Under the pieces are notes generated by a model. That model saw nothing but the letters and a program-made list of their open reading frames with translations. It searched no databases and was not told where the DNA came from. Shown here piece after piece: positions 27,734 through 35,174 of a stretch of DNA of 64,000 nucleotides. The translations under genes and the position numbers were made by a program. The DNA lies in the NCBI RefSeq assembly GCF_036013745.1, contig NZ_CP107880.1, positions 3,162,001 through 3,226,000 of the forward strand. The letters run 5' to 3'. This DNA is from Streptomyces sp. NBC_00483 (lineage in GTDB: Bacteria; Actinomycetota; Actinomycetes; Streptomycetales; Streptomycetaceae). The first letter of the stretch is position 1, and each line of letters opens with the position of its first letter.

Positions 27734-28768
27734 TCAGACGCGGGTCACGGATGAGACGGGCATCATGCCGACCGGGTCGTAGCGCACCGGGGCGCCCGGG
27801 TGCGGCGCGTGGATCACCTGGCCGTTGCCCGCGTAGATGCCGATGTGGTGGGCGTCGGAGCCGTACGCCACGAGGTCGCCGGGCTGCGCCTGGGAGAGCG
27901 GGACCTGGCGGCCCGCGTACCGCTGCGCCTGCGAGGTGCGCGGCAGACCGATGCCCGCCTGCCCGTACGACCACTGCATCAGGCCCGAGCAGTCGAAGCC
28001 GGAGGGCCCTGTGGAGCCCCAGACGTACGGCTTGCCGAGCGCCGACTTGGCGGCGGCGAGCGCGGCGGCAGCGCGGTCGGAGGAGGCGGGCCCCGCACCG
28101 GCCAGATCGGGGCGGGCGCCGCCACGCGAGGCCCGGTCGTACGCGGCCCGCTCCCCGCTCGGCATCGCGTTGAGCAGTTGCCGCGCCTTGGCCAGCTTCT
28201 TCTCCACGGTCTGCTTGTGCTGCCTGACGGCCTTGCGGGCGGCCTCCAGCTCGGCGAGCTCGGACCGCGCCTCGGCCCTGCGCTGGTCCAGATTGCGCTG
28301 GGCGCCCCGCAGTTCGACCAGCTCGCCCGCGTGCCGCGCGCCGATCCGGTCGAGCGTGCCGGCCTTGTCGAGGTAGCCGTCCGGGTCGGAGGAGAGCATC
28401 AGGGCGAGCGAGGGGTCCATGCCGCCGGACCGGTACTGGGCGCCGGCCACCACGCCGAGCGCGCGCCGCATCGCGTTGATCCGCTCCTGCCCGCGGGCCA
28501 CCTGGTCCTGGGTGTCGGCGAGTTCCTTGCGGAGCTTGTCCGTGCGCTCGTCGGCCCGGTTGAACGCCTCGGTGGCCTCCTCGGCCTGCTCGTACAGGCG
28601 GTCCACCGCGGCCTTGCCTGCGGCGGGCCTGTCCTGCGGCGCCGCGCCCGCGGGTGCTGCGCCGAGGGCCGCTGCCGCGGAGGCCGCGGCCACGCCCAGA
28701 ACGGTCGCTCGCGTACTCCGGTCGAGGCCCGAGTGCCGAGAGTGCGAGATACGGCGATGAGAACCCAC
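27734..28768 (-). CDS. NlpC/P60 (C40) peptidoglycan endopeptidase, paralogue 1
   Basis: 344-residue secreted hydrolase. The signal peptide is Ala-rich (VLGVAAASAAAALGAAPAGAAP), then two long coiled-coil stretches (residues ~60-210), a Ser/Gly/Ala linker, and an NlpC/P60 domain with the catalytic Cys in GFDCSGLMQW, His in SDAHHIGIYAG and a second His in VIHAPHPGAPV. It cleaves D-Glu-m-DAP-type bonds. GTG start at 28768 has a strong GGAAGGGGAG site. Paralogue of the next gene upstream. Confidence 0.93.
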   Translation of the reverse strand: MGSHRRISHSRHSGLDRSTRATVLGVAAASAAAALGAAPAGAAPQDRPAAGKAAVDRLYEQAEEATEAFNRADERTDKLRKELADTQDQVARGQERINAMRRALGVVAGAQYRSGGMDPSLALMLSSDPDGYLDKAGTLDRIGARHAGELVELRGAQRNLDQRRAEARSELAELEAARKAVRQHKQTVEKKLAKARQLLNAMPSGERAAYDRASRGGARPDLAGAGPASSDRAAAALAAAKSALGKPYVWGSTGPSGFDCSGLMQWSYGQAGIGLPRTSQAQRYAGRQVPLSQAQPGDLVAYGSDAHHIGIYAGNGQVIHAPHPGAPVRYDPVGMMPVSSVTRV

Positions 28769-28823
28769 GGGTTGCCGCTCCCCTTCCGCTGACGGACCCC
28801 CGTGATCGGGGGAATGCGCGCCG

Positions 28824-28853
28824 ACAGTAGTCGGGCGACTACCGCCTGACCAA
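28824..28853 (-). promoter_or_regulatory. HrdB-like promoter for the first NlpC/P60 gene
   Basis: On the minus strand TTGGTC, an 18-bp spacer and TACTGT. It gives an untranslated leader of about 50 bases before the GTG at 28768. Matches the streptomycete vegetative pattern TTGACA-18-TANNNT at most positions. Not tested against shuffled sequence. Confidence 0.55.
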
Positions 28854-28982
28854 AGACCGTTCAGGGGACACGCAGCGCGGCGCCCCGCCTCTGACGCAGG
28901 TCATGGGCGGGGCGCAGGGGTCAGCGCGGGTCCGTGGAATTCGCCCGAACGGGCGCGTTTCCAGGGCACGTTGGGAAGTGGA

Positions 28983-29022
28983 AAGCGGGCCCTTCCAGCG
29001 AGTCCGCCGGGAGGGCCCGCTT
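28983..29022 (-). terminator. Terminator downstream of NlpC/P60 paralogue 2
   Basis: Perfect 11-bp stem (28983-28993 with 29012-29022) with an 18-base loop, 13 bases after the 29035 stop. It should separate the two NlpC/P60 transcripts. T-tail weak, as common in high-GC actinomycetes. Confidence 0.7.
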
Positions 29023-29034
29023 CGGCCGCGACGG

Positions 29035-30060
29035 TCAGATGCGGCGGGCGGTCTGGTAGGGACCGACCGTGTCCATCGACTCGTAGCGCACGCTGGCACC
29101 GGGGTGCGGGGCGTGCAGGACCTGACCGTTGCCCGCGTACAGGCCCACGTGCTCGGTGTTGTTGAAGAAGACCAGGTCACCGGGCTTGAGCTGGCTCCTG
29201 GCCACCTCGGTGCCCTCACCGATCTGCGTGTACGTGGTCCGGGTTATGGAGACACCGGCCTGGTTGTACGCCCACTGGGTCAGGCCCGAGCAGTCGTAGG
29301 AGTTGGGGCCCGAGCCGCCGGAGACGTACGGCTTGCCGATCTGGCTGGCGGCCGCGGACAGGGCGGCGGAGGCGCGGCCCGAGGCGGGCAGCGCGTCGCC
29401 GAGGTCGACACGGCTGGCGGAGTCGCGGCTGGCGCGCTCCTGCTCGGCGGCCATCTTGGCCCGCTGCTCGGCGGTCAGCGTGTTGAGCAGCTTGCGGGCC
29501 TCCGCGAGCTTGCCCTGGACCTGGTCCTTCTTCTTGCCGAGCTCGGTGCGCGTGTCGGCGAGGTCCTTGAGCTTCTGGGAGGCCTCTGCGCGCTCCTGGG
29601 CGAGCGTGCGCTGCTTCTCCTGGACCTTCTTGAGCGACTCGAGCTGCTGGGCGCTGAGCGAGTCGAGCGTGGAGGCCTTGTCGAGGTAGCTGTCCGGGTC
29701 CGAGGAGAGGAAGAGCTGGACCGAGGGGTCGATGCCACCGGAGCGGTACTGCTGCCCGGCGAGCGTGCCGAGGCCGGAGCGCAGCTCGTTGAGGTCGTCC
29801 TGGCCGCGGGCGACCTTGTCCTGGAGATCGCCGATCTCCGACTCGAGCTTCTTCTGCTTCTCCTTGGCCCCGTTGTAGTGGTCGGTCGCGAGACCGGCCT
29901 CTTCGTAGAGCTTGTCGACCTTGGCCTTGACTTCACTCTTGCTGGGCTTCGGTGCGGCGTTGGCGGCCTGAGAAGTAAGGGCCACGGCAGCGGCGGCGGT
30001 CGCGGTGAGCACGGTCACGCGGGTGCGGCTCGGCTGCTTGGGTCGACGGTGGGACGCCAC
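29035..30060 (-). CDS. NlpC/P60 (C40) peptidoglycan endopeptidase, paralogue 2
   Basis: 341 residues with the same architecture as its neighbour: signal peptide, Lys/Glu-rich coiled coil (residues ~45-215), linker, and NlpC/P60 domain with catalytic Cys in NSYDCSGLTQW and His in TEHVGLYAGNGQVLHAPHPGASV. The two proteins share the LSSDPDSYLDKA-type motif in the coil, indicating duplication. Related in layout to RipA/RipD of mycobacteria and to Streptomyces SwlA-type hydrolases. It has its own promoter (30166-30195) and terminator. Confidence 0.93.
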   Translation of the reverse strand: MASHRRPKQPSRTRVTVLTATAAAAVALTSQAANAAPKPSKSEVKAKVDKLYEEAGLATDHYNGAKEKQKKLESEIGDLQDKVARGQDDLNELRSGLGTLAGQQYRSGGIDPSVQLFLSSDPDSYLDKASTLDSLSAQQLESLKKVQEKQRTLAQERAEASQKLKDLADTRTELGKKKDQVQGKLAEARKLLNTLTAEQRAKMAAEQERASRDSASRVDLGDALPASGRASAALSAAASQIGKPYVSGGSGPNSYDCSGLTQWAYNQAGVSITRTTYTQIGEGTEVARSQLKPGDLVFFNNTEHVGLYAGNGQVLHAPHPGASVRYESMDTVGPYQTARRI

Positions 30061-30361
30061 GAAGGCGAGCTCCTTCTTCCTCCAGCCGCCTACCGATGCG
30101 CCGGCGGGCGGTGTCCCTCCACCGTCACCCCTTTTAGGTGATCACCCGAGCGGAGGTTCGAGCCGACCCTAGTGACCTCTTCGTGATCAGTTCAAATCCC
30201 TCAGAGAAAAAACTCCGTCACTCGCTGCATTCTTTGCACTCAACTCACATGCAGTGATGTCCGCTTGACGCTACGTTGCGTGAAGGTTTCGCCAATTCGG
30301 GCATTCGACACGGATGTTGCGCGTGTGACATAGGTAACTCGGGGCCCCTTTTGGTCGAACG
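30061..30361. other. Intergenic region with the leader of NlpC/P60 paralogue 2
   Basis: No gene in these 301 bases. The stretch 30181-30330 is clearly AT-richer than its surroundings and contains the promoter below. The predicted ~99-nt leader (30061-30159, minus) has GGGGTGACGGTGGAGG and a short Shine-Dalgarno-rich end. I looked for a c-di-AMP (ydaO) riboswitch, common before such genes, but its hallmark segments are not there. Confidence 0.55.
30166..30195 (-). promoter_or_regulatory. HrdB-like promoter for NlpC/P60 paralogue 2
   Basis: Minus strand TTGAAC, 18-bp spacer, TAGGGT: a near-consensus vegetative promoter for Streptomyces. Predicted start about 30159, leaving a ~99-nt untranslated leader. 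It lies in the AT-rich dip of the region. Confidence 0.72.
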
Positions 30362-31714
30362 TCAGCCGTGCGAGAGTCGTTTCAGGAGCACCACGGAGGC
30401 GACCGGGCGTGCCCCCGCCTTCGCGATGCCGTCCGCGACCTCCCGGTCGGTCGACACGACGATGACGGGGCGGCCCGACGGCTCGGCGCGCACGAGCTGA
30501 CGGATCAGCTCGTCCGCCGTGACCCCCGGTTTGGAGAACAGCACCCGCACCCCGCGCGGCGGCGCGAGCAGTACGGGCGCGGCGAGTTCGGCCCCGTCGA
30601 AGACACAGGTCACCTCGGCCCCGGTCTGCGCCGCGAGCTGCGAGAGCGAACCGAGCAGGCGCAGCCGCTGCTTCTCCAGGGGCATCGTCGGATACCCGGT
30701 CTTCGTGACGTTGTAGCCGTCGACCACGAGGTGGGCCTGCGGAAGCGCCAGCAACTGGTCGAGGATCGCCGGGTCGTGCTCGTGCAGGGCGCGCGCCGCG
30801 ATGTCCTTCGGCGTCATCCGGCCCGGCTCGACGGCGTCCACGGAGTCGGCGGGCCGCGAGGACACCGGCGGCAACGCGAGCTCCCTGCGCAGCCCCTGGG
30901 CCGCGTCCAGGACCGTGTCGAGCAGCAGCCGCACCCGCATGTCCTCGATGCTGCGGCCCTCGCGGGCAGCCCTGCGGGAGGACTCGAGGGCCGACTCCGC
31001 CTCGCCGAGCCGCGATTTGAGCCGGCGCGACTCGCTCTCCGCGGCGGACACCTGGGCCTGCCCCTCGGCGCGCACCGCGTCGGTCTCGACCTTCGCCTTG
31101 CGCACGGCGGCCTCGCCGCGCTTCACGTCACTGAGAGCGGCCCGCAGCTTGCGCTCCACGGAGGCGACCTCGCGCTTGGCGGCGTCGAGCTCCGAGCGGA
31201 GCCGCTCCGCCTCGGTCCTGGTGTGGGCCCTGGCCTCGGCCAGATCAGCGCGCAGCCGCTCCAGTTCGGCGCGGGTCTCGTCGTCGGCGCGCTCGGCGTC
31301 GGCCCGCTCCGCGTCCTCGCCCGCGGCGGCGACGAGCTTCACCCAGCCGACGGGCCGCAGCACGTAGGCGGCCGCCGCCACGTCGAGCGGATCGGCCGCG
31401 GGCGGCGGGGAGCTCGCCTCCAGGGCGGCCGCGAGCTCGGGCTGCGCGTCCCGCAGGCGCTCCCCGATGCGCTGCCGGAACAGCGGGTCGCTCTCCAGGG
31501 CCGCGGCCATCGCGTTGCCGGCGAACTTCATCCGCCGGGTCGGGGTGAACCGGGCATACTGCCGCAATTGCGCCGGAAGTTCACCTACCGTCAGACCGCC
31601 GAAGCCGTCCGACGCGATCTGCACGACCCGTCGTCGTACCCCTTCGGGCAGCGGTCGGTCGAGCACCTCGGCGGCGCCGCCCTCCCCGGCCTCCCCGCCT
31701 GTGCTCTCCACCAT
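30362..31714 (-). CDS. NYN-domain (PIN-like) protein with central coiled coil
   Basis: 450 residues. The N-terminal helical region opens with LDRPLPEGVRRRVVQIASDGFG. A long Arg/Glu/Ala coiled coil spans residues ~145-270. The C-terminal NYN/YacP-like domain (from ~310) has LVVDGYNVTKTGYP with the metal Asp, CVFDGAELAAP and VVSTDREVADG. This domain family cleaves or binds RNA; YacP of B. subtilis is a ribonuclease-like relative. Usual composition for Streptomyces homologues. RNA target unknown. Confidence 0.86.
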   Translation of the reverse strand: MVESTGGEAGEGGAAEVLDRPLPEGVRRRVVQIASDGFGGLTVGELPAQLRQYARFTPTRRMKFAGNAMAAALESDPLFRQRIGERLRDAQPELAAALEASSPPPAADPLDVAAAAYVLRPVGWVKLVAAAGEDAERADAERADDETRAELERLRADLAEARAHTRTEAERLRSELDAAKREVASVERKLRAALSDVKRGEAAVRKAKVETDAVRAEGQAQVSAAESESRRLKSRLGEAESALESSRRAAREGRSIEDMRVRLLLDTVLDAAQGLRRELALPPVSSRPADSVDAVEPGRMTPKDIAARALHEHDPAILDQLLALPQAHLVVDGYNVTKTGYPTMPLEKQRLRLLGSLSQLAAQTGAEVTCVFDGAELAAPVLLAPPRGVRVLFSKPGVTADELIRQLVRAEPSGRPVIVVSTDREVADGIAKAGARPVASVVLLKRLSHG

Positions 31715-31746
31715 CCGTCACCCCAATGTCGCTGTGGAGCCGCTCC

Positions 31747-31986
31747 TCAGGAGTCGGCGCCCGGCCTGTCCACCAGTTCCACCTGATCCACCGCGTTGCA
31801 CCAACGACAGCGCACCGACTCGATGGTCTCACTGACCACCTCGCGCTCCTCCACCTTCGGCTCACCGGCCAGGTCCAGGTGGACGTACTCGACGACCTTT
31901 GAGGACCGCGTGACGTCGAAACGCGTCAGATTGCCGCACAGGGTGCAGCGCCAGCGGGTGGTGGCGGTCGGCAGGGGAACCGTCAT
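31747..31986 (-). CDS. Small protein with two CxxC zinc-binding pairs
   Basis: 79 residues, not a named family to me. Two cysteine pairs, CTLCGNLTRF near residue 15 and CRWCNAVD near residue 60, frame a beta-rich region, suggesting a zinc ribbon. Pairs of this spacing often bind nucleic acid or protein. It lies 32 bp upstream of the NYN gene on the same strand, so the two are probably co-transcribed. That context makes an RNA-related role plausible but unproven. Confidence 0.82.
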   Translation of the reverse strand: MTVPLPTATTRWRCTLCGNLTRFDVTRSSKVVEYVHLDLAGEPKVEEREVVSETIESVRCRWCNAVDQVELVDRPGADS

Positions 31987-32098
31987 CGAGTGGTGCCTTC
32001 TTCCGGATGCATACGGATTGCGTGGTGCTGCTTTATTGCCCGTAACCCTACGGCCTGCCGTACGCCGCCCGCTCCCCGCCTTGCGTCATGCTCTGTCC

Positions 32099-32842
32099 AT
32101 GATCGGCAATGGGCGCTCCGCGATCGACAGGCTGACCGCATTCCTCAGAGGTCACCCGGCTCCGGTCACGTACAGCATCATCGCGGTCTGCTGCGTGGTC
32201 TTCGTACTGTCCCCGGCCTCGGGTCTCAACCCCGGATACGGCACCGGGGACCAGCTGCTCGCCGCGCAGAGCGCCTACTTCGAGCGCTGGGGAGTGGTCC
32301 CCGACGAATTGTTCGACGGTTCACCAGCGGCCCTGCTCACCCCTCTCACGGCCTTGTTCGTGCACGGCAGTTGGCTGCACCTGCTGGGCAACATGCTCTT
32401 CCTCTACGTCTTCGGGGCAATGGTCGAGGAACACATGGGCCGCCTCTCGTACGCCCTGTTCTATGGGGTCAGCGGCTATGTGGCGCTGCTCGGGTACACG
32501 CTCGCGCACACCGATTCCGACCAGAGCCTGGTCGGCGCGTCGGGGGCGATCTCGGCGGTCCTCGGCGCGTTCCTCTTCTTGTTCCCCGAAGCCCGCGTGA
32601 CGAGCCTGTTCCCCTTCCTCCTGTTTCTGCCGCTGCGGTTTCCGGCGTGGGTGGTGCTGCCGTTCTGGGTGTCGCTGCAGTGGGTGGCGGCGGGGCAGGA
32701 CAGCCAGGGGCCGGGGGTGGCGTATCTGGCGCACCTCGTGGGGTTCTCCGTCGGGTTCCTCTACGCGTGGGTGAGGTACAGGGGGCGGGCTAGAGTTGAG
32801 GCGACCCATGCCACGGCCACCGAGGGAGACAGCCAGCCGTGA
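32099..32842 (+). CDS. Rhomboid-family intramembrane serine protease
   Basis: 247-residue polytopic membrane protein with six or seven helices. The catalytic Ser lies in VGASGAISAVLGAF (GxSG), the N-terminal HGSWLHLLGNMLFLYVFG matches the conserved HxxxHxxxN helix 2, and the dyad His is in AHLVGFSVGF. It should cleave membrane-embedded substrates. Start ATG at 32099; the longer frame beginning in the divergent gene is not supported. The stop overlaps the next start by four bases. Confidence 0.93.
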   Translation: MIGNGRSAIDRLTAFLRGHPAPVTYSIIAVCCVVFVLSPASGLNPGYGTGDQLLAAQSAYFERWGVVPDELFDGSPAALLTPLTALFVHGSWLHLLGNMLFLYVFGAMVEEHMGRLSYALFYGVSGYVALLGYTLAHTDSDQSLVGASGAISAVLGAFLFLFPEARVTSLFPFLLFLPLRFPAWVVLPFWVSLQWVAAGQDSQGPGVAYLAHLVGFSVGFLYAWVRYRGRARVEATHATATEGDSQP

Positions 32843-33120
32843 TCACCGCGATCGTGCTCATCAAGACCAGCGTGGACCGGATCCCCGAGATCGCCGAGTC
32901 GATCGCGGCTCTGGACAACGTGAGCGAGGTCTTCTCCGTCACCGGCACCTACGACCTGATCGCCATGGTCCGGGTCGCCCGCCACGACGATCTGGCGGAC
33001 GTCATCCCCGGGAAGATCAGCAAGATCCAGGGCGTCGAGGGCACGGACACGCACGTCGCGTTCCGTACGTACTCGCAGCACGACCTGGAGGCGGCGTTCG
33101 CGATCGGCCTCGACGCGTAG
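32839..33120 (+). CDS. Lrp/AsnC-type ligand-binding (RAM) domain protein
   Basis: 93-residue stand-alone RAM/ACT-like domain: MITAIVLIKTSVDRIPEIAESI, VSEVFSVTGTYDLIAMV and GVEGTDTHVAFRTYSQHDLE. No DNA-binding helix-turn-helix is present, so it is a demi-FFRP that may bind amino acids or oligomerise with full-length regulators. GTG start overlaps the rhomboid stop (GTGA). Widely conserved in Streptomyces, target unknown. Confidence 0.9.
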   Translation: MITAIVLIKTSVDRIPEIAESIAALDNVSEVFSVTGTYDLIAMVRVARHDDLADVIPGKISKIQGVEGTDTHVAFRTYSQHDLEAAFAIGLDA

Positions 33121-33143
33121 CGCCTCCGCGCGAAAAGCCCCGT

Positions 33144-33437
33144 ATGAAGGAGACCGAGATCCGGGTGGCGTGCAATCCGTTCAACGTCCTGTGCGGGGAG
33201 CGCGGCGTCACCCGCGTCTTCGGCCCACAGAAGGGCGCGACGCCCACGCAGGTCGAACAGCCGGCGGCCGGCCTGGGCCGCGGCGGCGAGTTCCTCACGG
33301 ACGCCACCGAGCGGGCCCTACGGATGATCGTCCTCGGCAGCCGACTCCGTACGGCCCCTCAGCCGGATCGGGCGACCCCCAATCCGGATCAGGCGCTCGC
33401 CGTGTCCGGCACGCAACGCCCGTCCTCGGTGCGGTAG
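33144..33437 (+). pseudogene. Glycerate kinase remnant
   Basis: The frame from ATG 33144 gives VACNPFNVLCGERGVTRVFGPQKGATPTQVEQ. This matches, from memory, the core of glycerate kinase (GlxK, family 2), where V-C-DV-NPLLG-RG-ARVFGPQKGA is highly conserved. After about 50 residues similarity ends and the rest is Arg/Pro/Ala-rich. The family's normal length is ~370-400, so both flanks are missing. The 3' end overlaps the convergent aminotransferase gene. Best explained as a gene fragment rather than a working protein. Confidence 0.65.
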
Positions 33438-34762
33438 TTCCACCGCGCGCCGTCCTGGACGAGCTCCTTCACGGCGGCCACGAAACGCTCCACGTGCTCG
33501 TCCGGCGTGCCGGCGCCGAAGCTGACGCGGATGGCGTTGAGCGACTTCTCGCCCGGCGCGGCCTCCGGGGCGCCGCACTCGCCCTGCTGCTGCGGGTCGG
33601 AGCCGAGCAGCGTGCGCACCAGCGGGTGGGCGCAGAACAGGCCGTCACGGACCCCGATCCCGTACTCGGCGGAGAGCGCGGCGGCAAAGTGCGAGGAGTT
33701 CCAGCCGTCGACGACGAAGGACAGCACGCCCACGCGCGGCGCATCGTCCCCGAACAGGGACAGCACCTTCACCTCGGGCACCTCGGCGAGGCCCTCCTGG
33801 ACCTTGCGGATCAGGTATTGCTCGCGGGCGACGAGGTTGTCGAACCCGGCCTCGGTGAGCGCCTTGCAGGCGGAGGCGATGGAGTACACACCGATGACGT
33901 TCGGCGAACCGGCCTCGTGGCGGGCGGCGGTGGCGTGCCACTCGACGTCCACGCCACCGTCCGTGCGGCGCGCGACCTTCTTGGACGCGCCACCACCGGC
34001 GAGGTACGGCTCGGCCTCCGTCAGCCAGTCGGAGCGGCCGGCGAGCACACCCGAGCCGAACGGGGCGTACAGCTTGTGCCCGGAGAAGGCGACCCAGTCG
34101 ACGTCCAGGTCCTGGACGGAGACCGGGTGGTGGGGCGCGAGCTGCGCGGCGTCGAGCACGATGCGGGCACCGTGCGCGTGAGCGGCCGCCGCGAGCTCGC
34201 GCACCGGCCAGAGCTCACCGGTGACGTTGGAGGCACCGGTGACGCAGACGAGGGCCGGACCGTAGGGGTCGCGGTCGGCGAGGGCGCGCTCCAGGGTGGC
34301 GACGGCCTCGCCGGGGGTGCGCGGCGCGTTCAGGTACGTCACGCGGGCGTCGCGCCACGGCAGCAGCGACGCGTGGTGCTCGGTCTCGAAGACGAACACC
34401 TCGCAGCCGGCGGGCAGCGCGGCGGCGAGCAGGTTGAGCGAGTCGGTGGTGGACCGGGTGAAGACGACCTGGTCGTCCTCGCGGCAGCCGAGGAACTCGG
34501 CGACGGCGACCCGGGAGTTCTCGAACAGGTCCGTCGACAGCTGCGACAGGTACCCGGCGCCGCGGTGCACGCTCCCGTAGTACGGCGCGTAGGCGGCGAC
34601 GTCGTCCCAGACCCGCTGGAGGGCGGGCGCGCTGGCGGCGTAGTCGAGGGCGGCGTACGTGACCTCGCCGCCGTGGACGAGCGGCACGGTGACGTCCCGG
34701 CCGAGGACCTGAAGCGGGGCGATGGTCTGAGTACAGGCGGCGGCGTCGACGGAAACAGACAT
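33389..34762 (-). CDS. Class V PLP-dependent aminotransferase (cysteine-desulfurase-like)
   Basis: 457-residue fold-type I enzyme. PLP motifs: TRSTTDSLNLLAAAL, TGASNVTGELWPV, VLDAAQLAPHHPV (Asp), and VAFSGHKLYAPFGSGVLAG with the Schiff-base Lys. The cysteine-desulfurase active-site loop GSSC is not seen; the region holds FCAHPLVR. It probably acts on a sulfur-containing or related amino acid. The SAM-IV riboswitch upstream suggests sulfur or methionine metabolism. GGGAG site 9 bases before ATG 34762. Exact reaction unknown. Confidence 0.88.
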   Translation of the reverse strand: MSVSVDAAACTQTIAPLQVLGRDVTVPLVHGGEVTYAALDYAASAPALQRVWDDVAAYAPYYGSVHRGAGYLSQLSTDLFENSRVAVAEFLGCREDDQVVFTRSTTDSLNLLAAALPAGCEVFVFETEHHASLLPWRDARVTYLNAPRTPGEAVATLERALADRDPYGPALVCVTGASNVTGELWPVRELAAAAHAHGARIVLDAAQLAPHHPVSVQDLDVDWVAFSGHKLYAPFGSGVLAGRSDWLTEAEPYLAGGGASKKVARRTDGGVDVEWHATAARHEAGSPNVIGVYSIASACKALTEAGFDNLVAREQYLIRKVQEGLAEVPEVKVLSLFGDDAPRVGVLSFVVDGWNSSHFAAALSAEYGIGVRDGLFCAHPLVRTLLGSDPQQQGECGAPEAAPGEKSLNAIRVSFGAGTPDEHVERFVAAVKELVQDGARWNYRTEDGRCVPDTASA

Positions 34763-34875
34763 GAGTGAACTCCCTGGCGCGATAAGCGAATTGACCATGC
34801 CGGAACCAGAACCACGTGGCTCGACAGCATGGAAAGAAAGATGAAACGGGTACGCGGAGGCGGGGCCGAAACGCC

Positions 34876-34896
34876 CTATCGCATTCGCTTGCTCAC
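34876..34896 (-). CDS. Putative six-codon uORF (VSKRMR) between riboswitch and aminotransferase gene
   Basis: A GTG preceded by AAGGGAG at good spacing opens a frame of six codons, VSKRMR, ended by TAG. It lies downstream of the SAM-IV aptamer and 114 bases before the aminotransferase ATG. It could be a leader peptide that couples translation to the switch, or a chance ORF; short length prevents any similarity test. Confidence 0.4.
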   Translation of the reverse strand: MSKRMR

Positions 34897-34949
34897 GAGA
34901 CTGCTCCCTTGAGGACCAGGACCCCAGGGCTGCGACATTCACCGATGTC

Positions 34950-35088
34950 GAGGGGCCCGCGCTTGCCGCACGCCTTGCTGCGCACGGCCTGGTCTTCACC
35001 CAGGGCACCCCGCCACGGACGGAGGGTTGCCGGACAGCGGGCTGGGGCCTTCTACAGTGAAATATCACCGCGCTGTCACTCATGACCT
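34950..35088 (-). promoter_or_regulatory. SAM-IV riboswitch
   Basis: On the minus strand the blocks GTCATGAGTGACAGCG, GGCAACCCTCC, GGGGTGCCCTGGGTGAAGACC and GCGGCAAGCGCGGGCCC occur in the right order. All four are hallmarks of the actinobacterial SAM-IV aptamer, down to the GGCAAGCGCGG pseudoknot segment. A small CGACAT/ATGTCG stem follows at 34933-34950. SAM binding is expected to switch off the aminotransferase gene that begins at 34762, tying its expression to methionine/SAM status. Confidence 0.94.
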
Positions 35089-35123
35089 TGAAAAGCATCC
35101 TGCCACACGTCTCGGATACGGCA

Positions 35124-35154
35124 AGGGCGCAGTCCAAAATCCGGACTGCGCCCT
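35124..35154 (-). terminator. trpD terminator
   Basis: Perfect 12-bp stem (35124-35135 with 35143-35154) and a 7-base AT-rich loop, 20 bases after the trpD stop. It isolates trpD from the riboswitch-controlled transcript that starts immediately downstream. Confidence 0.85.
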
Positions 35155-35174
35155 GCGTCACATCTGACGCGTGC

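Noticed and set aside
30061..30159. Possible c-di-AMP (ydaO) riboswitch upstream of NlpC/P60 paralogue 2
   Set aside because: The gene class often has one, and GGGGTGA and TCGGTAGGCG-like stretches occur. The GGGGAACCC, GGGGTGAATC and CCGAACCCGTCAGCTAA blocks are missing, and only ~99 nt of leader are available. A covariance search would settle it.
33389..34762. Cysteine desulfurase (SufS/IscS) assignment for the class V aminotransferase
   Set aside because: The cysteine-desulfurase active-site loop is not visible, unlike the protein at 46476, so only the general family is called.
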